Source: Lewinellaceae bacterium
GTDB lineage: Bacteria > Bacteroidota > Bacteroidia > Chitinophagales > Saprospiraceae
Assembly: GCA_020636105.1 (NCBI GenBank)
Contig: JACJYL010000001.1
Location: 372,001 to 436,000, forward strand
DNA length: 64,000 nucleotides
Direction of reading: 5' to 3'
Positions 8,204-16,427 of the stretch are shown piece by piece (position 1 is the stretch's first letter; the number at the start of each line of letters is the position of its first letter). Below the pieces are notes generated by a model, which saw only the letters and a list, made by a program, of their open reading frames with translations, was not told the DNA's origin and did no database searches. The position numbers and the translations under genes were made by a program.

Positions 8204-10063
8204 ATGGCAAAATTATCGATTGACCTAAAAGAGGGAAAGCTTAAAAAGGAGAGTGACGTGATCATCGGGATAGACCTGGGAACCACCAATAGCCTGGTGG
8301 CCTACATTCGTGACGGTGAGGCCATAGCGGTAAAAGATGAGCAAGGGAAAAGTACTTTGATGCCTTCCATCATTCATTTTCAGCAGGATAATAAGGTAGT
8401 TGTTGGGGAAATTGCCAAGCAAAAATTGATTTCAGATCCTTCCAATACTATATATTCCGTCAAAAGACTTATGGGAAAAGCCTTTAATGACCTTTCCGGA
8501 CATGAGAATTATTTCGGTTATAAAATTATTGATGACGACACGGAAAGCCTCGTGAAAATAAGGGTTAGAGATTCCTTTTTTTCCCCCATCGAGCTTTCAG
8601 CAGAGATATTGAAAGGACTTAAGGAAAGAGTTGAAAAAGTATTGGGAGAAACAGTGACCAAAGCGGTGATCACGGTTCCTGCCTATTTTAATGATACACA
8701 GCGGCAGGCTACAAGAGATGCAGGTAAATTAGCTGGTCTGGATGTTTTGAGAATTGTGAATGAGCCAACGGCTGCAAGTCTTGCCTATGGCATAGGTCGT
8801 GAAAATGATGATCAGAAAATAATTGCAGTTTACGATCTGGGAGGGGGGACTTTTGATATTTCCATTTTGAGCATCCATGACGGAATTTTTGAAGTATTAT
8901 CCACTAACGGGGACACTTACCTGGGCGGGGATGATTTTGACCGAAAGCTCATCGATTTTTGGCTGGAACAAACGGGCATTCAGCGTTCCGAGTTGATACA
9001 GCAAAAAGAACTTAGTCAAGCCATCAGGCTGCTTGCCGAAGAAGCCAAAAAAATCCTTTCAACAGAAGACAGTTACACAGGAAAGTTAAATGGCTATCAG
9101 GTTTCTATCACCAAAAGTCAGTTTGAAAAACTGATTAGTCCTTTAGTAGATAAGACGCTTGATTGTTGTAAAACGGCCCTGAAAGATGCTGCGGTCAATG
9201 TCGCTCATATCGACCATGTGGTCATGGTTGGAGGGTCTACCCGGGTTCCTTTGGTAAAGGAAACGGTGGCTGCATTTTTTGAGCAGCCGGTGTATGATAA
9301 ACTCAATCCAGACGAAGTGGTCGCCCTGGGAGCCGCTATCCAGGCAGATGTCCTGGCCGGAAACAATAAAAATATTTTGCTCCTGGATGTAACTCCACTT
9401 TCCCTCGGGATTGAGACGGTCGGTGGGTTGATGGACGTTATCATACCCAGGAACAACAAAATTCCAGTGCGTGTGGGCCGGAACTACACTACCTCTGTTG
9501 ACGGTCAAACTAACCTTAAAGTGGCTGTTTTCCAGGGAGAAAGAGATTTGGTGGAACACAACCGAAAATTGGGCGAGTTTATCCTACGGGGCATTCCTCC
9601 CATGGCGGCAGGAATGCCTAAAATTGAAATCCAATTTCTGTTGGATGCTGATGGCATTTTACGGGTGAAAGCCAAAGAATTGCGCTCCGGAGTGGAGCAG
9701 GAAGTTGAAATTCGCTCACAATACGGGATTAGCGAGGAAGAAATGGCCAAAATGCTGATCGAATCCATTCAAAATGCCGAGAAAGACGTCGCCATTCGTG
9801 GTTTACTGGAGGCAAGAAACGAAGCCAATAATATTATTTTGTCCTCAGACCGTTTTCTTAGTCAGAATGCGATTATCTTGGAAAAGGAAGAAATAGAAGA
9901 GACAAAACGGCTGACGGCTATATTGAGAAAAAAGGTAGAAGAAACGGATAAAGATGCCATCAATTTGGCGATAGAGGAATTGAATGCCTTTACCAACCCA
10001 TTGGCTCACAGAGCTATGGATATGGCCATCGTCACTGCCATGAAAGGTAAAAAAATTGAATAA
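8204..10063 (+). CDS. hscA: Hsp70-family FeS assembly chaperone HscA
   Basis: 619 residues. The Hsp70 ATPase domain (IGIDLGTTNSLVAY, then VYDLGGGTFDIS and VMVGGSTRVPLV) is followed by the substrate-binding domain (LLDVTPLSLGIETVGG) and a helical lid. The length and short N-terminal leader (MAKLSIDLKEGKLKKES) fit HscA better than DnaK. There is no C-terminal EEVD-like tail. HscA works with HscB to release FeS clusters from IscU-type scaffolds. Its partner HscB is encoded far away at 57280-57807. A SUI1-type gene follows after 16 bases. Confidence 0.85.
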   Translation: MAKLSIDLKEGKLKKESDVIIGIDLGTTNSLVAYIRDGEAIAVKDEQGKSTLMPSIIHFQQDNKVVVGEIAKQKLISDPSNTIYSVKRLMGKAFNDLSGHENYFGYKIIDDDTESLVKIRVRDSFFSPIELSAEILKGLKERVEKVLGETVTKAVITVPAYFNDTQRQATRDAGKLAGLDVLRIVNEPTAASLAYGIGRENDDQKIIAVYDLGGGTFDISILSIHDGIFEVLSTNGDTYLGGDDFDRKLIDFWLEQTGIQRSELIQQKELSQAIRLLAEEAKKILSTEDSYTGKLNGYQVSITKSQFEKLISPLVDKTLDCCKTALKDAAVNVAHIDHVVMVGGSTRVPLVKETVAAFFEQPVYDKLNPDEVVALGAAIQADVLAGNNKNILLLDVTPLSLGIETVGGLMDVIIPRNNKIPVRVGRNYTTSVDGQTNLKVAVFQGERDLVEHNRKLGEFILRGIPPMAAGMPKIEIQFLLDADGILRVKAKELRSGVEQEVEIRSQYGISEEEMAKMLIESIQNAEKDVAIRGLLEARNEANNIILSSDRFLSQNAIILEKEEIEETKRLTAILRKKVEETDKDAINLAIEELNAFTNPLAHRAMDMAIVTAMKGKKIE

Positions 10064-10079
10064 CCAGTAACCAGGCATC

Positions 10080-10433
10080 ATGTCAAAAAAAAACAAAAAC
10101 ACTCGTTCTGGCGTCGTTTTTTCAACGAATCCTGATTTCGAATATGTTTACGAAGATCAGTCTGAAGAGGTGAAAGAAGCGCCCGCTTCCCAGCAAAAAT
10201 TACGTGTATTCCTAGACAGGAAACAGCGGAAAGGAAAGGATGTTACCCTGATTGCCGGTTATGCCGGTCCGGAAGGAACACTTAAGGAATTAGGCAAAAT
10301 GCTCAAGACGAAGTGTGGGGTAGGAGGGTCTGTTAAAGAGGGTGAAATCCTGCTCCAGGGAGATCACAGGGATAAGGTGGTCGATATTTTGAAAGGCCTG
10401 GGATACACCCAGACTAAAAAGGCCGGAGGTTAA
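10080..10433 (+). CDS. SUI1/eIF1-like translation factor
   Basis: 117 residues of the bacterial YciH/SUI1 family. The SUI1 core occupies about residues 40-113, with RKQRKGKDVTLIAGYAG, LKTKCGVGGSVKEGEI and HRDKVVDILKGLGY. The family is related to eukaryotic eIF1 and binds the ribosome, with proposed roles in start-codon fidelity. It probably shares a transcript with hscA and ends before a strong bidirectional terminator. Confidence 0.88.
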   Translation: MSKKNKNTRSGVVFSTNPDFEYVYEDQSEEVKEAPASQQKLRVFLDRKQRKGKDVTLIAGYAGPEGTLKELGKMLKTKCGVGGSVKEGEILLQGDHRDKVVDILKGLGYTQTKKAGG

Positions 10434-10565
10434 AAATAGATTAAAAAATATGAGTCATCCCGGCGTTCCATGCCGAGGACAGGTTCCCGGAATTTACCCC
10501 TCTTTAAAATGGAAATTATATGATTATTTGAAGAATTTTTTACGTTTTGTGGTTTACTTCTTAAA

Positions 10566-10609
10566 AAAAATCCCGAATTCCATCTGATGAGATGAAATTC
10601 GGGATTTTT
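10566..10609. terminator. Bidirectional terminator between SUI1 gene and yidC
   Basis: A 19-base arm (10566-10584) pairs with 10591-10609 with one mismatch. The loop is 6 bases, the core stem is ATCCCGAATT, and A-runs and T-runs flank it on the two sides. It sits between convergent genes and can serve both strands. The rest of the 196-bp gap shows nothing else. Confidence 0.85.
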
Positions 10610-10629
10610 AATATTAATGCGTAGATGGT

Positions 10630-12522
10630 TTACTTTTTCTTTTTGTCTTTCGCGGCCTGTTGCTTCTGTTGTTCTTCCATTGCAGCCGAAAGGCGTTCCC
10701 TGAAACCGGATTTCTTTTTAGGCTTTTGCTTGAATGCCTCAAGTTCTTTCTGTATTTTATCCTGATCGATAATATAGTTCTTGGTGATCACTGTCTGTGC
10801 TATATTTAGCAAGTTACTGAATAGCAGATAAGTGGTCAATCCTGAGGCATAACTGTTGAAGAACCCAAGGAACATGACGGGCATAATATATTGCATATAT
10901 TTCATGGCCGGGTTAGCCGACATATCCATGTGCTTGGAATTATAGTAAGTATAGACCAGCATTGACACGGCCCACAATATAGTGAGCAGACTTACGTGGT
11001 TTCCAAAACCCAGTGGGACGGAAAAAGGTAAGTGCAGTATAGAATCATAAGTCGATAAATCCGTGGCCCACAAAAAGGATTGCTGTCGGAACTCAATAGC
11101 GGCGGGAAAAAACCGGTAAAGGGCAAACCATATAGGCATTTGCATTACCATAGGCATACAACCTCCCAATGGATTGGCACCATATTCCTGGTAAAGTTTC
11201 ATGGTTTCCATCTGCTGAGCCTGCTTGTCATCTTTATACTTTTCCTTCATTTTCTCCATGCGGGGTTTCAGGGCCTGCATTTTGGACTGGGAGTAAAGCA
11301 TTTTATAAGTCAAAGGATACAAAAGCAATTTAACCAGTAAGGTCAACAGGAGGATGGCAATCCCCATATTTCCAACCAATTTTTGCAAAAAGTTGAAAAT
11401 AGGACGAATGACCCATCTGTTAATGGTGCCGAGAATACTTCTTCCAAAGGCTACAATATCTTCCTGGCCATCATCAAACTGTCGAAGAATGTCAAAATCA
11501 TTGGGGCCAATATAATAACTCATGCCAAAGGTTTCACTGCTCGCATGGTTAAAGGGAATATTCACCTCTGACTTGGCGATTTTGAGATCTTCCATTTCAT
11601 CCCCAAGGGTTTCAATCTCAAAAACTCCACTCGTAAAAGCCTGGTCAGCAACGAGGATGCTGCTAAAAAACTGGTTGGCATCTGCCATCCATTTTATCTG
11701 ACCGCTGGGCGTTTCTTTATCGCTTGAGGTCCAGGAACAATTGTCCGGATCATCGTCCGTCTTTTTGAAGTGTACCGTAGAGTATGTTTTTTCAAAACGA
11801 ACACTTCTTTCAATTTTATCGAGGAAATTGACCTTGGAAAGTTTAATGGACTGAGCCTCGCCTGATATGATGGTATTTAAATTTTCAAATTTGATATCGT
11901 AATCCAAATCATAAGAGCCATCCTTTAAGGTATAGGATTGTTCAAAATATCCTCCGTTGGCCGCCATGGCCCGGAAAGTAATTTTTTTACTTTCCGCAGT
12001 AGCTTCGAAATAAAGATCGCTCGTTTTCACACCTCCGGCTGGCAGGTTAGCGATGGGCAGAAAGTATTCGAATTTATTTTTTTCATCCTCCAGCAGTAAC
12101 AAAGGAATTTTCACTTCTTTTCCCTCCTCATCCTCAAGTGCTTTGGAAAAATGCTTCAATTGAACTTGCTTGATTTTTCCTCCCTTATTGGTAAAAGTAA
12201 TCTTCATCAAATCATTTTCGATGACACTTTCCTTTTCGGAACCGTTGGCAGAAGTAGAAAATGGGCCATAAGCACCTGCCATTTGTAATTGTAGGAGCGA
12301 ATCAGATACCTGACTGGGAACGTTGCTTTCAGCCTCTTGCGCTGAACTATCGCTAGATTTGATCTGTGCGGAACTTTCGGCTTGCTTTTGCTCTACCAGG
12401 GCAATTGAGTCGCTGTAACGCTTTTGGGCCTCCAGCTGTTCCTGTGACGGAGCCGTTACCTGCTGGTAAACGACCAGCATGATAAAGATTAAAACAAGAC
12501 CAATTATGGTATTCCTGTCCAT
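10630..12522 (-). CDS. yidC: Membrane protein insertase YidC
   Basis: 630 residues. The N-terminal membrane anchor (about 5-20) is followed by a Gln/Ser-rich linker and the large periplasmic domain. The conserved five-helix insertase core starts near residue 370 (GNMGIAILLLTLLVKLLLYPLTYK, with ANPLGGCMPMVMQMPIWFALYRFF). The C-terminus is strongly basic (many Lys after about 590), as in Bacteroidota YidC, where it can aid ribosome binding. The protein inserts and folds inner-membrane proteins with or without SecYEG. Confidence 0.97.
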   Translation of the reverse strand: MDRNTIIGLVLIFIMLVVYQQVTAPSQEQLEAQKRYSDSIALVEQKQAESSAQIKSSDSSAQEAESNVPSQVSDSLLQLQMAGAYGPFSTSANGSEKESVIENDLMKITFTNKGGKIKQVQLKHFSKALEDEEGKEVKIPLLLLEDEKNKFEYFLPIANLPAGGVKTSDLYFEATAESKKITFRAMAANGGYFEQSYTLKDGSYDLDYDIKFENLNTIISGEAQSIKLSKVNFLDKIERSVRFEKTYSTVHFKKTDDDPDNCSWTSSDKETPSGQIKWMADANQFFSSILVADQAFTSGVFEIETLGDEMEDLKIAKSEVNIPFNHASSETFGMSYYIGPNDFDILRQFDDGQEDIVAFGRSILGTINRWVIRPIFNFLQKLVGNMGIAILLLTLLVKLLLYPLTYKMLYSQSKMQALKPRMEKMKEKYKDDKQAQQMETMKLYQEYGANPLGGCMPMVMQMPIWFALYRFFPAAIEFRQQSFLWATDLSTYDSILHLPFSVPLGFGNHVSLLTILWAVSMLVYTYYNSKHMDMSANPAMKYMQYIMPVMFLGFFNSYASGLTTYLLFSNLLNIAQTVITKNYIIDQDKIQKELEAFKQKPKKKSGFRERLSAAMEEQQKQQAAKDKKKK

Positions 12523-12586
12523 TTATTATTATTTTAGTTTTTGCTTAAGTGTCCTGGATTTTGCAATCCTCACATAAATTCGGACG

Positions 12587-12594
12587 CAAATGTA
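12587..12594 (-). promoter_or_regulatory. Candidate promoter -7 box for yidC
   Basis: TACATTTG on the minus strand matches TAnnTTTG and is 64 bases upstream of the yidC start. No convincing -33 element was found. Confidence 0.35.
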
Positions 12595-12633
12595 CAATTT
12601 TGTTTAAGATTGGCCGATAATTAAGATTAAAGA

Positions 12634-13065
12634 ATGGATAACAATCACTTAAAAATAGACAAAAGCCTACTCCAGGCTTACGAGCGGGCTGATTATGTCG
12701 TACCGGAAATCGGCGAAATACTCCATATTGGGAAGCTTCATCCTCTATTGGATGCGTTTCTTGAGCAGCATCTTTATGAGCAATGGGCTTTTATCAGTGC
12801 CTTTAATCCATACTCAAATGTAAAGGATGAACAGTGGAATAAGGAAAGGCAACAAGAGCTTAAAACGCTCTTACTGAAAGAAGGTTATGCCTTTTTGGAG
12901 GCTTATGGTAAAGATCCTGAAGGAGAATGGCCGCCGGAGGATAATTTTCTTGTGATGGACATTTCAGAAGAGCGGGCCGTTGCAATGGGTAAAGTCTTTA
13001 AACAAAATGCTATTCTGGTTGGAAAACGTGGCGGGGCAGTCAGGTTGGTTTTTTGCATTGAATAA
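12634..13065 (+). CDS. DUF3293 family protein
   Basis: 143 residues. The pattern AFISAFNPYSN, followed by a helical NKERQQELKTLLLKEGY, EGEWPPEDNFLVMDISEERAVAMG and FKQNAILV, matches the DUF3293 family, small cytoplasmic proteins of unknown function. No membrane segment or signal peptide. It is a single gene, divergent from yidC, with a strong hairpin downstream. Confidence 0.8.
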   Translation: MDNNHLKIDKSLLQAYERADYVVPEIGEILHIGKLHPLLDAFLEQHLYEQWAFISAFNPYSNVKDEQWNKERQQELKTLLLKEGYAFLEAYGKDPEGEWPPEDNFLVMDISEERAVAMGKVFKQNAILVGKRGGAVRLVFCIE

Positions 13066-13150
13066 TAAAAGACGGCCAACTATTTTTAATCCGAATGATT
13101 CAATCAATGATGAGATACACAGGCCTGATTTTTTACCATTAGCTCACTAT

Positions 13151-13199
13151 TTTATTTTATCACGGGTTGCGAAAAAACAACAACCCGTAATAAAATAAA
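13151..13199. terminator. Bidirectional terminator hairpin
   Basis: Arms 13151-13169 and 13181-13199 pair over 19 bases with one mismatch (core ACGGGTTG / CAACCCGT). The loop is A-rich and 11 bases long. Outer arms are T-rich on one strand and A-rich on the other, so it works in both directions. It lies between the convergent DUF3293 and TPR genes. Confidence 0.8.
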
Positions 13200-13227
13200 T
13201 CTTTAGCACTAAATCTATTTGTTCCGG

Positions 13228-14112
13228 TTACTTTTTCTCAAAAGAACGGATCAGTTCCTCTTCGCTTTTGCCAAGGTTGTTCAATAGAAATTGGGCGTCA
13301 TCGGCAAATTCATTGTCCGGGTATTTTTTGATAAAAGCCTCGTACTGTTTTTTGGCCTCATCGTATTGCTTTAGGTCGTTATCAAGTGTAAATCCATGGA
13401 GGAATAAAGCCTGTGGTGCTTTTTCGCTTGTGGGATAAACATTGTATATCCATTCGTAAAATTCAATGGCTTTGGGGAATAATTTAATGGAACGGGCTGT
13501 TTCGGCGGCTCGATGAAGCCATGTTGGATTTTCCTGATCTTTAGGATTAATCAGGGCATACATCTCGCAATTCAGCACAAAATTATTGGCGGAACGATAA
13601 TCTACTTTGCCCGTCGTTTCATTGAACATCTGGGGGATCATAGCTTCCATTCTTTCTGCGAAAGGTTTCGTTTCTGCCGTAATTTCACCTTTCACCTTTT
13701 CTATACCTTCGTAACCAGGGAAAGCCGCTACCAAAGCCTGGCGTATGGTTGTGGCAACCTCGGGGTTCTGTAATTTATTGGCGTAAATTTCTGCGAGAAG
13801 ATCACACGCTTTGGCTGAATTATCTGATTCGTAGTAATTTTTAAGGGCGAGTTTCAGATTTTCGGTCGCCGTAGCAAAACGATTCATGCGAAACATAATA
13901 CTGGCAGATCTATAAAGGTAACGTGCGTTGTTTATGTCATCAGGATGTTCCTCAATGTATTTGCTGTAAGCTTCCAGAAGGGCCTCTGCATCCTTTGGAT
14001 CTTTAGAAGTTTCGAGTTTTTGTTCAAGCGTGTCAATGGCACTTTTTTCAGAGTCAGCACCGCATCCTGAAATCATTACGGCTGCGATCAATAAAACGAA
14101 TATTTTTTTCAT
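13228..14112 (-). CDS. Tetratricopeptide-repeat lipoprotein
   Basis: 294 residues. The lipoprotein signal ends VMISGCGADS, with lipidated Cys at about 17. The mature protein is helical with several TPR-like pairs, for example ARYLYRSASIMFRMNRFATATENLKLAL and PQALFLHGFTLDNDLKQYDEAKKQYEAFIKKYP near the C-terminus, as in YbgF/BamD-type repeats. It is likely an envelope scaffold, perhaps at the outer membrane; no precise partner can be named. CoaE and a reductase gene lie upstream on the same strand. Confidence 0.78.
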   Translation of the reverse strand: MKKIFVLLIAAVMISGCGADSEKSAIDTLEQKLETSKDPKDAEALLEAYSKYIEEHPDDINNARYLYRSASIMFRMNRFATATENLKLALKNYYESDNSAKACDLLAEIYANKLQNPEVATTIRQALVAAFPGYEGIEKVKGEITAETKPFAERMEAMIPQMFNETTGKVDYRSANNFVLNCEMYALINPKDQENPTWLHRAAETARSIKLFPKAIEFYEWIYNVYPTSEKAPQALFLHGFTLDNDLKQYDEAKKQYEAFIKKYPDNEFADDAQFLLNNLGKSEEELIRSFEKK

Positions 14113-14176
14113 GGATCTAGATTAAATTAATTTGAATGGTCAAAGGTAATAAAATGATAAAATTATTATAATAAAT

Positions 14177-14764
14177 TCACCCGATCAACGACCGGTGAAT
14201 AGTCACCACTTGTTCTATCAGACTTTTGTCCCCGTCATTATAAATCACAAAGTCGGCTTTTTTTACTTTTTCTTCATCGGGCATTTGTTTGGAAACCCTG
14301 TCTAATACCTCCTCTCTTTTCGCTCCGTCCCTTTCCATTACCCGTTTGATCCTTATTTCCAGGGGGGCGTAAACAACAATGATACTGTCCATCCGTTCAG
14401 CGCCTCCCATTTCAAACAAAATGGCTGCTTCTTCGAGTGTATAAGGGGTATCTTTTTTTTGATTGTGCCATTTTTCATAATCCCTCCACAGCGCAGGATG
14501 TACTATTTTATTGAGTTTTTTCAGTAAATTTTCATCTTTGAAAACAAGTTTTGCGAGATAGGCTCTGTTTAAAACTCCATTAATGTAACTGTTTTCGCCA
14601 AAGGTTTCTTTTATCCGGTGAACCAGGTCGGCGTCTTCTACCATTATCCGCTTCGCTTCCTCGTCAGCGTAATAAACAGGAATACCGAGCGTTTCAAAAA
14701 TCCGGCAGACAGTGGTTTTTCCGCTGCCAATGCCTCCGGTTATGCCTATTTTTTTGACCTTCAT
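14177..14764 (-). CDS. coaE: Dephospho-CoA kinase
   Basis: 195 residues. The P-loop GGIGSGKTT is at 10-18, followed by the CoaE blocks LGIPVYYADEEAKRIM, KLNKIVHPALWRDYEKW and EEAAILFEMGGAERMD. It catalyses the last step of coenzyme A synthesis, ATP-dependent phosphorylation of dephospho-CoA. Its start overlaps the stop of the upstream reductase gene (ATGA), so they are co-translated. Confidence 0.95.
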   Translation of the reverse strand: MKVKKIGITGGIGSGKTTVCRIFETLGIPVYYADEEAKRIMVEDADLVHRIKETFGENSYINGVLNRAYLAKLVFKDENLLKKLNKIVHPALWRDYEKWHNQKKDTPYTLEEAAILFEMGGAERMDSIIVVYAPLEIRIKRVMERDGAKREEVLDRVSKQMPDEEKVKKADFVIYNDGDKSLIEQVVTIHRSLIG

Positions 14765-15282
14765 AAAAATTGGTAATGCATGGCCACTACACCGGTAGGA
14801 TACGACCTGCTGCTGATTAATTCCACTTTCCTGTCTGAAGAAGATTCGAGAAAAAGAGGAAGTCCATCGCCAATAATTACCGGCATGATGAAGAGCATCA
14901 GTTCATCAGCAAGGTGTTCTTTTGTGGCAATATCTACAATTTCACCTCCTCCTATGAGCCAGATATCCTTTCCTTCTTCTGCTTTCAGTTTTTTCATAAA
15001 TTCAGCCGGAGATTCCTGGATAAAAAGAGTATTCTCATCCTTTATAAGGGCTTCGTTCCGCGTAAAAACATAATTCGCACAATCTTTGTAAGGATATTCG
15101 ATGTCAAAATCCAAAATTTGTTTGTAGGTATTGTTTCCCATCAGAACGGTATCAATGGTTGCCAGGAAATCTTTATAGCCATAATCTTCCCCCTCGGCTG
15201 TCGGCAACCAGTCAATCGATCCATTTTTCCGGGCGATGAAACCATCCATGCTGGTGGCAATATAAACGACAATTTTCCTCAT
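14761..15282 (-). CDS. Dihydrofolate reductase-like / RibD C-terminal domain protein
   Basis: 173 residues from the ATG at 15282 (MRKIVVYIATSMDGFIARKNGSIDW). Upstream in-frame codons would give an unrelated leader. The fold is that of DHFR/RibD-C NADPH-dependent reductases: TVLMGNNTYKQI, NYVFTRN, KDIWLIGGGEIV and a C-terminal VELISSRSYPTGVVAMHYQ. Members of this YwjB/YyaP-like group are not the classical FolA, and their substrate is unknown. It is upstream of and overlapping coaE, and divergent from porP. Confidence 0.82.
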   Translation of the reverse strand: MRKIVVYIATSMDGFIARKNGSIDWLPTAEGEDYGYKDFLATIDTVLMGNNTYKQILDFDIEYPYKDCANYVFTRNEALIKDENTLFIQESPAEFMKKLKAEEGKDIWLIGGGEIVDIATKEHLADELMLFIMPVIIGDGLPLFLESSSDRKVELISSRSYPTGVVAMHYQFL

Positions 15283-15382
15283 TGGACAATCTTTTTTCAG
15301 GCTAATATAAGGGTATGTTTTTGACAAAAAGTGCAAAATTGATGTTTTTGTTTGTGGGGATTGGTTTTCTTTTTTAACTTGG

Positions 15383-16414
15383 GTGAAAAACCGAACCGTG
15401 CATAAACCCATTTTTTTTGCCTGTTGTCTCCTATGCTTTTATTTAACTGGGCTAAACGCCCAGGATATTCATTATTCCCAGTTTTATCAAAATCCCGTTT
15501 ATTTAAACCCGGCCCTGGCTGGCGTTACACAAGGGGATATGCGGTTTAGTGCCATTTACAGAGATCAGTGGAGTGGGGTGCCGGTACCTTATAAAACCTT
15601 CTCTGCGCATTTTGATCAAAAACTGACCTATCCTTTTTTGGGAGATGGCTGGCTGGGCGTCGGTGGGATTTTCACACATGACAAGGCTGGTGATGCAGGA
15701 CTTTCCTGGGATGCAGTGGAGGCTGTTGCGGCCTATATCAGACCTTTGACAGATGAACATCATCTTTCAGCAGGGATAAAAATCGGTGCAGGACAACGTT
15801 CCTTTGACCCTGAAAAACTGACTTTTGGGGATCAGTTTAATGGAGATATTTTTGTGGCGGATCAGGTGAGCCTGGAAGCTTTCGAGCGTCCGGCTTTTCT
15901 CATGCTGGACCTATCTGCCGGAATTTCCTGGTTTTACAAGCAGTATGATTCGAGGACCAGTTCGGTGATTGGTCTGAGCTTCTCTCACTTAAACCAGCCC
16001 ATCGCCAGCTTTAGGGGGAATCCTGAATACCGGCTTCCTGTTCGATATAGTGTTCATGGTATTTCCAGGCTGCAACTGGCCTCATCTGTAGATCTGGAAA
16101 TCAACATTTTATGGAATTTTTTGCCTTCAACCAATATGGAGACCGTTTTCATGGCTGGTGGCAGGTATTATTTTCAGGAAGGGCTGGAAGAGGCTTTTAA
16201 CATTGGGATTGGCGGCGGTTATCGTTTGAAGGATGCTTTTGTGGGTTATGCCTCTATCGGGTATCAAAACTGGAGGGTGAGTTTTAGTTATGATGTAAAT
16301 ACTTCGCCTTTTTTGATAGCGACCCACAAACGGGGAGGCCCCGAAGTTTCCATACAATACCTGATTTTTACCGTCAAACCGCCAGAAAATTTCAAGGCTT
16401 GTCCTATTTTTTAA
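15383..16414 (+). CDS. Type IX secretion PorP/SprF family outer-membrane protein
   Basis: 343 residues with signal peptide (ending FYLTGLNAQ). The diagnostic PorP/SprF N-terminus DIHYSQFYQNPVYLNPALAG is followed by a predicted beta-barrel. In T9SS, PorP/SprF proteins associate with PorE and help deliver or anchor adhesins. No ATG is available at the right place: the frame starts at GTG 15383, with a second GTG at 15398, and either gives a plausible signal peptide. The PorE-like gene follows 13 bases later. Confidence 0.9.
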   Translation: MKNRTVHKPIFFACCLLCFYLTGLNAQDIHYSQFYQNPVYLNPALAGVTQGDMRFSAIYRDQWSGVPVPYKTFSAHFDQKLTYPFLGDGWLGVGGIFTHDKAGDAGLSWDAVEAVAAYIRPLTDEHHLSAGIKIGAGQRSFDPEKLTFGDQFNGDIFVADQVSLEAFERPAFLMLDLSAGISWFYKQYDSRTSSVIGLSFSHLNQPIASFRGNPEYRLPVRYSVHGISRLQLASSVDLEINILWNFLPSTNMETVFMAGGRYYFQEGLEEAFNIGIGGGYRLKDAFVGYASIGYQNWRVSFSYDVNTSPFLIATHKRGGPEVSIQYLIFTVKPPENFKACPIF

Positions 16415-16427
16415 TTTTAATATAATT

